Source: Phycisphaerae bacterium
Lineage (GTDB): Bacteria; Planctomycetota; Phycisphaerae; UBA1845
Direction: 5' to 3'
Length of the DNA: 9,231 nucleotides
Assembly: GCA_029260155.1 (NCBI GenBank)
Contig: JAJDDU010000025.1
Coordinates: 1 to 9,231 of the forward strand
A program made the position numbers and the translations under genes. Under the pieces are notes generated by a model. That model had not been told where the DNA came from. It did no database searches and was given only the letters and a program-made list of their open reading frames with translations. Below, in pieces: positions 1 through 5,991 of this stretch; within the stretch, counting starts at the first letter, position 1; the number at the start of each line of letters is the position of its first letter.

Positions 1-14
1 AATCGGGGAATTCA

Positions 15-43
15 TTGGCGGTTGCGGTGGCGGGCGTTACAAT
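15..43 (+). promoter_or_regulatory. Candidate sigma70 promoter of the FHA/J-TPR operon
   Basis: TTGGCG at 15-20 (4 of 6 to TTGACA) is followed by exactly 17 bp and then TACAAT at 38-43 (5 of 6 to TATAAT). A start of transcription near 50 would put the first leader hairpin (from 54) at the very 5' end of the transcript. It is the best promoter match seen upstream of the left block. The call rests on consensus matching only; the sigma factor preferences of the host are unknown. Confidence 0.45.
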
Positions 44-50
44 TCAAGTG

Positions 51-188
51 TCAGCACCTGGGAAACCCAGGAGTGCGAATCCCGTGAACGGCGGGACAAC
101 ATGGAGGTCGCGTCGGTTTGGGGCGGAACCTGCGACCTGAACCGGGCTGAACGGCTGTCCCCCGAGGGGCGGCAGGAGAGCGCAGACG
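51..188 (+). promoter_or_regulatory. Structured 5' leader with four hairpins (class not recognised)
   Basis: Between the candidate promoter and the TTG start there are four consecutive hairpins. A: GCA 54-56 plus CCTGGG 57-62, loop AAA, CCCAGG 66-71, AG bulge, TGC 74-76. B: TCCCG 80-84 with CGGGA 92-96. C: AGGTCGC 105-111 with GCGACCT 132-138, topped by GGTT 115-118 with AACC 127-130. D: CTG plus CCCC (155-162) with GGGG plus CAG (166-175). The 8-mer TGAACGGC occurs twice (85-92, 148-155), and GGGGCGG occurs both in the loop of C (120-126) and in the 3' arm of D (166-172), so the CCCC arm of D could pair with either. D abuts the Shine-Dalgarno AGGAGAG (174-180). This suggests a cis-regulatory RNA or a translation-control leader, but it matches no riboswitch class I know. 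A frame open from position 2 to 307 also crosses it, so the tail of an upstream gene cannot be excluded. Confidence 0.45.
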
Positions 189-3100
189 TTGGAAACGCCC
201 GCACCAAGAGAGTCCCCGCGCTTCACCCTTCACATCCACGATACGAAAAACGACAAGCGTCAATCAGCGCGTGTGCGCCGGACTGTGACCCTGATCGGGT
301 CGCGTGAGGGGTGCCGCATTCGCACGGATTCGTCGAAGGCGTCGCCGGTGCATTGCGCGATTGTGCGTACGAGCGAAGGCATCGTGGTTCGCGATCTCGC
401 CAGTAGGAGCGGCACTTGGGTCAACGGTTTGACTGAGCGTAGCCGCGCGCTGGTTAACGATGATTGCGTGCGCGTGCATCGGTGGGAATTCGTCGTGGAA
501 ATCGCGCAGCCGGCGGCGAGTGATCCACCTGCCAGTTCTGGGGCCGGGTTTCTGCTGCGGGACGATCGTGGACGGGTCGCGTTCAAGGCGGCTATGCCCG
601 TCGTGCTTGTCGGTCGCAGCAGTCGGTGCGATCTCTCACTGGCGGACTCCAAGGTCTCGCGGGCGCATGCACTGATTTTTCGCAATGACGACGGGTGGTT
701 TGTGGCGGATTTGTTGAGCGCCTGTGGGACGTGCGTCAACGGGACGCCGATCGACGGGAAAGAGCGCCTGAGAGAGGGCGACGCGATCGGGGTCGGGCGG
801 GTCGTGTTTACGTTTCATACGGTTGAAGATTGCGATTCGGTCCAACTGGCTGACGACAGTTCCGCCGGTGGGGCGGCGGGGGATTCGGGGTCTGCTTCAC
901 TGGAAGAGGTTCTGAGCGATACGGCCGGCGGTGATTCGATGGGTACGCATACCGACGCCCGATCGGACACCGCGATGGTGGAGTTGGAGTCGGAATCGAT
1001 CTCGGAGGAGTCGCTGCACTGTGCGGAACCACAGGAGGCAGCGCGCGAGTTAGGGGGAATTCTCGATGCACGAGAGCGGGCGGTCGCGGAAATCGAAACC
1101 GCGATGGCGGTGCGCGAGACAGAATTGCTCTCCGAAATCCAATTGCTCGCCGACGAAAGGAAGATGCTCGGTGAGCGCGAAGTAGAACTGACGGCTGCGG
1201 AGAGCGAATTGAATGCAGGTGCGCGCGATCGTGCGGCTGCGCTTGACGAGATGGAATCGCGCTTGGACGCGCGGGTCGTGTCGCTCGACGAGCGGGATGG
1301 TGTTCTGGCCTCACTGGCGGAAGCGTTGGAAGCGGGTCAGGCCAAGGTCGCGCAGGAGTCTGCCGAACAGGACGAGATGCGCAGGACGCTCGAAGCTGAG
1401 CGGGCGCAACTGGTCGCGCGAGAGGCCGCTTTGAGCACGGAGGGGGAGGTGGCGTCCGAGCGTGTGCGGGAGATTTCCGCTTCGCAATCGGCGGCTGAGG
1501 AGAAACGCGAAGAGGCGGAGCGTCGCAGCGCGGCGCTCGCGGAGAGGAGTGAGGCGCTCGACAGCCGCGAGTCAGCGCTGGCCGAAGCGTCCAGGGTTCA
1601 TAGCGAGCGGGAGCGTGAACTCGGCGAGCGCGCGTCGGAATCGGAACGAATCCGCGAAGAGTTGACGTCGCGCGAGGCGGGAGCTTCGGCAACTGAGCGT
1701 GAGCAGTCCACACTCACTCGGGATCGTGCGGTTGGCCTCGATGAGCGGGAAGCGCGCTTGGCCGAATGCGAAGATACCCTCCGACGCCAGAGCGAAGCTG
1801 CTGACGCCAAGCAGTCCGCATTGGAAGGTGAGGCTGCGGCGCTTTTGACGGCAGTGCGTGAATCGGACGAGCGGGTTGCGGCGCTCGACGAGCGGGATGG
1901 TGTTTTGGCGTCTTTGGCGGAAGCGTTGGAGGCGGGTAAGGCCAAGATTGCGCAGGAGTCCGCGGAACAGGAGGAGAAGGGTAAGGCGCTTGAGTCAGAG
2001 CGGGCGCAGCTGGTCGCGCGAGAGGCGGCGTTGGGTAGTGCGGTCGAGTCGGCGTCGGAGCGTGCTCGCGAGATTTCCGTTTCGCAAGCGGCGGCTGAGG
2101 AGAAGCGCGAAGAGGCGGAACGTGGGAGTGCGGCGCTACTGGAGAAGAGTGAGGCGCTCGACAGTCGCGAGTCGACTCTGGCGAAGCGTGAAGAGGCGAT
2201 GTCGGCTGCGGTAGAGGCGATCAAAGCGGAGCGGGACGCGCTGGACCGAGGCGTTGACGCGGCCCGTGCGCACGATAGGCAGATTGGGGATACTGAGGCT
2301 GCGCAGTTGGCGCGCGAGCGCGAACTCGATGCGCAACGGCAGTCGCTGGATGAAACGCGCGAAGAGTTGGCGCGTTGTGGCGAGGCGCTTGCGACCGATC
2401 GCGGCGCGCTGGAGTCTCGGGATCTTGCGTTGGCCAGCCACGGTGCGAAGTTGGACGCTTGCGCGGCTGATCTCGAAATGCAGGCGGCTGATATCGATGC
2501 GGCGCGCGGTGCGCTTGAGACGCAGAAGGCCGATCTGGAATCGAGACGGCAGGCGATCGAGGGTGAGCGTGACGCTTCCCGATCGAAACAGGAGCGTGAC
2601 GCTACGGCGCGCTTGCGAAAGCTCGAAAAACGCGAGGCCTCCGTCGTTGCCCGGGCGGCTGATCTTGACGATGACGAGGAGGAGTTGACCGAGCTGCGGA
2701 AGAAGTTGGACGCGCGTTCTACGCAAATCGCTGATGGCGAGGAAGACGTGGTTCAGCGATTGGCCGCTTTGGAGCAGGAAGAATCGCGGGTGCGCAGCGA
2801 GCGTGAGGTTTTGGAATCGCTGGTGCATGAGAATCGTGCCGAAGCGGCGTTGCAGCGACAGAGGGGTGAGGCTTGTGATGATCGCGATGCGCAGCTGAAG
2901 GGTGCGTTGCAAACGCTGGAGCGTGACCGCGCGGCGGCCGAGCGTATGGCCGATGCGTTGCGCAAGCGGGAGGATTCGATTACGCAAGGCGAAGCTGCCA
3001 TGGAATCGCGGCGGGGCGATGTCGACGCGCTTGCGGAGGTACTTGCGAAGCGCGAGCGGAAACTTGAGCAGGAATCCGGTGCGATTGCCGCGCGTGAGGA

Positions 3101-3632
3101 GGCGCTACGGATGGAGCGGGAGCGCGTTGAGTCAATGGCCCGCGAGGTTGGTGATCGCCATTCGACGATTGACGATTGCGATGAAGCGTTGCGGCGCGAG
3201 GTGGAGCATTTGGAGTCTGCGCGGGCGTTGTTGGACGGTCGCGCTGCTGGCGTCGCCGAACGTGAGACGGAGCTTCAAGCGTCGTTGGATGCCCTTCGTG
3301 TGATGGAAGAGGAGTTGGCTGAGCGTCGAGAGAAACTCGATCGTGACGAGGCCACGGTTTGCAAAACCGAGAAACGGCGGCGTGGGAAACGCAGCGTGTC
3401 CATGGGTGCGATGGCGGAGGTTCGACAGGCGACGGCTGACCGTCGTCGCCGGCAACCGCCGTTGGGCGAGAGAGATCTCACGGGTGCTGAGCGCGAGATC
3501 CTCGACGCGGATATTACGCTGACGTTTGACGTGCGTCCCGAGAACGGCGACGTTGTGGCGGGCCAGCCATCGGGCATCGATCGAGAACTTGAGGAATTGG
3601 CGTCGCAACCGTCGAAGGGTCTGCGGGCGTAA
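189..3632 (+). CDS. Twin-FHA, long coiled-coil scaffold protein
   Basis: The 1147-residue product has two FHA domains (about 12-105 and 119-210), an acidic linker (about 211-285), a near-continuous Glu/Arg/Ala-rich coiled coil (about 286-1055), a basic patch (KRRRGKR, about 1063-1070) and a polar C-terminal tail. FHA domains bind phosphothreonine peptides. FHA2 keeps the canonical residues: G142-R143, S157-R-A-H160 and GTxVNG 180-185. FHA1 keeps H55 and GTWVNG (75-80) but has GS (37-38) instead of GR and SPVH instead of SRxH, so it is probably weakened. The rod would be roughly 110 nm long if fully helical. No signal peptide or membrane segment is visible, so it is probably cytoplasmic. The start is TTG at 189, with Shine-Dalgarno AGGAGAG (174-180) eight bases upstream; the next in-frame GTG (273) would cut into the first FHA strand. 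The J/TPR gene follows after 15 nt. I recognise the domains but not the protein; a filament-like or signalling scaffold is inference. Confidence 0.88.
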   Translation: METPAPRESPRFTLHIHDTKNDKRQSARVRRTVTLIGSREGCRIRTDSSKASPVHCAIVRTSEGIVVRDLASRSGTWVNGLTERSRALVNDDCVRVHRWEFVVEIAQPAASDPPASSGAGFLLRDDRGRVAFKAAMPVVLVGRSSRCDLSLADSKVSRAHALIFRNDDGWFVADLLSACGTCVNGTPIDGKERLREGDAIGVGRVVFTFHTVEDCDSVQLADDSSAGGAAGDSGSASLEEVLSDTAGGDSMGTHTDARSDTAMVELESESISEESLHCAEPQEAARELGGILDARERAVAEIETAMAVRETELLSEIQLLADERKMLGEREVELTAAESELNAGARDRAAALDEMESRLDARVVSLDERDGVLASLAEALEAGQAKVAQESAEQDEMRRTLEAERAQLVAREAALSTEGEVASERVREISASQSAAEEKREEAERRSAALAERSEALDSRESALAEASRVHSERERELGERASESERIREELTSREAGASATEREQSTLTRDRAVGLDEREARLAECEDTLRRQSEAADAKQSALEGEAAALLTAVRESDERVAALDERDGVLASLAEALEAGKAKIAQESAEQEEKGKALESERAQLVAREAALGSAVESASERAREISVSQAAAEEKREEAERGSAALLEKSEALDSRESTLAKREEAMSAAVEAIKAERDALDRGVDAARAHDRQIGDTEAAQLARERELDAQRQSLDETREELARCGEALATDRGALESRDLALASHGAKLDACAADLEMQAADIDAARGALETQKADLESRRQAIEGERDASRSKQERDATARLRKLEKREASVVARAADLDDDEEELTELRKKLDARSTQIADGEEDVVQRLAALEQEESRVRSEREVLESLVHENRAEAALQRQRGEACDDRDAQLKGALQTLERDRAAAERMADALRKREDSITQGEAAMESRRGDVDALAEVLAKRERKLEQESGAIAAREEALRMERERVESMAREVGDRHSTIDDCDEALRREVEHLESARALLDGRAAGVAERETELQASLDALRVMEEELAERREKLDRDEATVCKTEKRRRGKRSVSMGAMAEVRQATADRRRRQPPLGERDLTGAEREILDADITLTFDVRPENGDVVAGQPSGIDRELEELASQPSKGLRA
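1281..1580 (+). repeat. Internal direct repeat, copy 1 (residues 365-464)
   Basis: This 300-nt, in-frame segment of the coiled-coil rod recurs 600 nt downstream at 1881-2180 without any indel. The protein starts at SLDERDGVLASLAEALEAG and ends at EALDSRESALA. Long stretches are identical or nearly identical in DNA, for example around 1287-1330 and 1395-1425. It looks like a duplicated rod module in which the intervening 300 nt is not duplicated. Confidence 0.9.
1881..2180 (+). repeat. Internal direct repeat, copy 2 (residues 565-664)
   Basis: This is the second copy of the 100-codon module, at exactly +600 nt (200 codons) from the first. Differences are mostly synonymous or conservative: GQAKVAQ becomes GKAKIAQ, and EISASQSAAEEKREEAE becomes EISVSQAAAEEKREEAE. 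Similarity stops sharply after about 2180. The reading frame and heptad register are preserved. Confidence 0.9.
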
Positions 3633-3647
3633 CGGGCTGAGAACGAA

Positions 3648-5942
3648 ATGTCCTGGCTTCGGAAAGTGCTTGGTGCGTCGTTGAGCCCGGCAGGGGGCTT
3701 GCCCGACGTGGGCGACCAGAAGCGTGAGATGGCGGAGAAGCTGACGCGGTTTTACCACATCGCGTGTTTCCTTGGCGGTCTTTCGCGTGTATCGCCTGGC
3801 GTCCGTCGCTTGGGGCGGACTGCGGTGCAATCCGTTCTCGAAAGCGCTTGGCGGGAGTTGGCCATATCATTTGAGGCGCTTGATCGCGGTTTTTCGTGCG
3901 AGGCTTTTTGTGCGCGGGCTCTTTCCGACGGCAATGGGGTGGCTGCTGCCCGTGATCGGGCGCGGCAGGATGCCGGTCTGCGACATGATCTGGTGCGTTA
4001 TTGCTGGCGTGCATTGGTGGTCGGCGGAGGCGACGGGGATCGGCGGGACCGTGATATCATGTTCGGGGTTGGAAGTGAATTGGGGATGACGAAGGCGGAG
4101 GTCGATGCGTCGTCCGTTCCGTTCGTTCGTCGAAACGGTGACACGTCGCCGGGAAGCCGGGGCGAGTTCTGCCGCCGCCTGGGGGTGAACCACGACGCCG
4201 AGGCTCCGCAGATACGCCGGGCGTTTCGCAAGTTGGCACTTACGTACCATCCGGATCGCCACGCGGAGGCTGACCCCGTGCTGCTCAAGTTGGCTGCAGA
4301 GCAGTTCGTGCAAATCCGCAGTGCGTACGAAGCCTTGACCAACGGCAGTGCGCCGGAGACGACGGAATTGGTTGGGCTGGGGCTGAACGGGGCCGTCCTG
4401 CCGGTGCGATCAGGCAGTGTTCTTTGTTTCTTCTGCAATCAGCGGTCCAACATTGCATCGAGTGCCGGCGACGGACCTGCGCGCTGTGGCAGGTGCCAAT
4501 CCTTGCTGTTGTTTGATCGCGCGACGGCTGATGGGTTTCGCAAGCGATGGGCGTCCATGTTTCAAACGAACGGCCATCGTCCGATGCGTCACAATCTTCT
4601 GAATACCTTCGACGGTGGGACGGGTGACGACCCGGTCGCCACCTTTTTTGATCGCGGCGTTTCCCACCTTCGCGCGGAGCGTTTCGACCGAGCCGTTGAG
4701 CCTTTTCAGCGGACGATCCGCCTGGACCCGATGCACGTGACTGCGCATTTCAATCTTGGTGTCGCGTACGGGCGTCTCGATCGACACGAGGAGGCAGTGG
4801 GATCGTTTCGGGAGGCGGTTCGGCTGAACCCCTCTCACGCGACGGCTCATCTGAATATGGGGTTGTCTTGCTCGCACCTGGGTTGCTACGAGCAGGCCAT
4901 CGAACCGTTGCAGCGGGCGATTCGACTCGTTCCGCATCACCCGACGGCGCACGTCAGCTTGGGACATTCTTACTGGCAATTGGGGTGTTACGCGGAGGCG
5001 CGCCGATCACTGGAGCAGGGCCTGCGTTTGAAGGCGGATGACGCTTCGGCGCATCGGCTGCTGGGCATCGTGTGCATGAATCTCGATCAGCACAGCCGCG
5101 CGGCGGACGCGTTTCGAATGGCCATCAAGCTGGACGCGCACGACGCGAGCGCGTTCAAGAACTTGGGCAACTGTTGCATGCAGGACGGCCTCGATGCGGA
5201 GGCATGCGAAGCGTTTGAACGTGCGGCTGAGCTCGACCCGGCGGATGCAACGATTCACGTGCGGTGGGGCAACAGCCTGTTGGCGATGGGTCGGACTCAG
5301 GACGCGGTCGCAGCCTACGCGCGTGCGTTGGAGTGTGATTCGCACAACGCGGCTGCGCATTTCAATACGGGGATGTGTTGCCTCAAGTCGCGAGATTTCG
5401 CCAAGGCGTGCGATGCGTTTGAAAAGGCGAATCGCATCGATGGCGACGACGCGGTGGCCCATCGCTTGCTGGGAAGCGCGTACTTGGCCCACGGGCGTAC
5501 AGCGGAGGCGGTCGCGGTGCTCCGGCGGGCGACGGAACTTGACCCTGGCAACGCATCGGCTCACTTTCGGCTTGGGCGTGCGTGCCTGCAATTGGAACGG
5601 TTCGAGGAATCGGCGCAGGCCTTCGTACAGGCGACGCGCATCTCGCCCGACTCCGGGCCGGCGCACTTCAATCATGCGCTTGCACTGTGGCGACTCGATT
5701 CGTTGGAGGAAGCTGCGTCCGCACTTGAGCGGGGGTTGGCGTTTTGTCCGGATGATGCAGCCGCCCGCCGGCAACTTGGGAGTGTCTACTGCTCACTGGG
5801 ACGCTACAAAGACGCAGCCGACGCGTTGCGGGAGGCGATCCGCCTCAATCCGGACGACGCCGAGGCGCATCTGTGGCTGTCCGTTGCGTTTGCGGGGATG
5901 AAGGGGGAAGGGGAAAGTCGAAAGTTGAAAGTCGAAAGCTGA
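3648..5942 (+). CDS. TerB-like / J-domain / zinc-ribbon / TPR co-chaperone-like protein
   Basis: The 764-residue product has several parts in order. A helical region (about 25-155) resembles the TerB-like domain that precedes the J domain in DjlA. The J domain (about 172-232) has HPD at 201-203, the motif that stimulates DnaK-type Hsp70 ATPase. A zinc ribbon has C260, C263, C280 and C283. Twelve TPRs of exactly 34 residues run from V330, most with the [A/P]xAHxxLG helix-A signature, followed by helix A of a thirteenth. The protein has no membrane segment, unlike DjlA, and is unusually cysteine-rich (23 cysteines, 14 of them in the TPRs). The ATG start lies 15 nt after the FHA gene stop with only a weak Shine-Dalgarno (GAGAACG), so translational coupling is likely; Met28 is a possible alternative start. 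The last residues (SRKLKVES) and the TGA stop are encoded by a heptamer repeat that replaces TPR13 helix B. The likely role is to recruit Hsp70 to TPR-bound clients, perhaps including the FHA rod. The J and TPR calls are firm; the TerB relation is moderate. Confidence 0.9.
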   Translation: MSWLRKVLGASLSPAGGLPDVGDQKREMAEKLTRFYHIACFLGGLSRVSPGVRRLGRTAVQSVLESAWRELAISFEALDRGFSCEAFCARALSDGNGVAAARDRARQDAGLRHDLVRYCWRALVVGGGDGDRRDRDIMFGVGSELGMTKAEVDASSVPFVRRNGDTSPGSRGEFCRRLGVNHDAEAPQIRRAFRKLALTYHPDRHAEADPVLLKLAAEQFVQIRSAYEALTNGSAPETTELVGLGLNGAVLPVRSGSVLCFFCNQRSNIASSAGDGPARCGRCQSLLLFDRATADGFRKRWASMFQTNGHRPMRHNLLNTFDGGTGDDPVATFFDRGVSHLRAERFDRAVEPFQRTIRLDPMHVTAHFNLGVAYGRLDRHEEAVGSFREAVRLNPSHATAHLNMGLSCSHLGCYEQAIEPLQRAIRLVPHHPTAHVSLGHSYWQLGCYAEARRSLEQGLRLKADDASAHRLLGIVCMNLDQHSRAADAFRMAIKLDAHDASAFKNLGNCCMQDGLDAEACEAFERAAELDPADATIHVRWGNSLLAMGRTQDAVAAYARALECDSHNAAAHFNTGMCCLKSRDFAKACDAFEKANRIDGDDAVAHRLLGSAYLAHGRTAEAVAVLRRATELDPGNASAHFRLGRACLQLERFEESAQAFVQATRISPDSGPAHFNHALALWRLDSLEEAASALERGLAFCPDDAAARRQLGSVYCSLGRYKDAADALREAIRLNPDDAEAHLWLSVAFAGMKGEGESRKLKVES

Positions 5943-5947
5943 ACGTC
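5913..5947 (+). repeat. GAAAGTY heptamer tandem repeat (about five units)
   Basis: Five 7-mers in tandem occur at 5913-5919 (GAAAGTC), 5920-5926 (GAAAGTT), 5927-5933 (GAAAGTC), 5934-5940 (GAAAGCT) and 5941-5947 (GAACGTC, degenerate). The array begins inside the J/TPR coding sequence, supplies its last eight codons and its TGA stop (5940-5942), and continues into the convergent intergenic space. Short GAAAGTT-type heptamer arrays are found between genes in several high-GC bacteria. Here one has apparently invaded or eroded a gene end. Confidence 0.8.
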
Positions 5948-5961
5948 GACTCAGTTTCGAC
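5931..5961. terminator. Hairpin between convergent genes, possible bidirectional terminator
   Basis: GTCGAAA (5931-5937) and CTGA (5939-5942) pair with TCAG (5951-5954) and TTTCGAC (5955-5961). This gives 11 base pairs with one bulged G (5938) and an 8-nt loop containing the palindrome GTCGAC (5945-5950). It overlaps the stop codon of the J/TPR gene and lies 31 nt beyond the nfnB stop, where a convergent-gene terminator is expected. Read on the minus strand, the hairpin is followed by a T-rich stretch made by the heptamers (TTTCAACTTTCGACTTT). On the plus strand there is no clear T tract, so intrinsic termination is better supported for nfnB. Confidence 0.5.
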
Positions 5962-5991
5962 CTTGCGATTACGCGTTCGTGTTCCCCACTG

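Noticed and set aside
119..137. T-box-like string GGGCGGAACC in the leader
   Set aside because: The T-box bulge requires UGGNACC; here the U is C, the downstream gene is not amino-acid related, and no specifier stem or terminator is visible.
101..307. Small plus-strand frame (68 codons, open from position 2) overlapping the leader and the start of the FHA gene
   Set aside because: It overlaps a well-supported CDS by about 119 nt, has no recognisable motif, and runs through the candidate promoter and hairpins. Kept only as an alternative reading of the leader.
808..2987. Long open frames on the minus strand inside the FHA/coiled-coil gene (for example 808-1713, 1598-2224, 2136-2987)
   Set aside because: They mirror a GC-rich, Glu/Arg/Ala-repetitive coding strand, have Arg/Ser/Pro-rich low-complexity translations, and show no domain or supported start.
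3720..4115. Tellurite resistance role suggested by the TerB-like region
   Set aside because: TerB-like folds precede J domains in co-chaperones such as DjlA; no other ter genes are present, and the acidic residues look degenerate.
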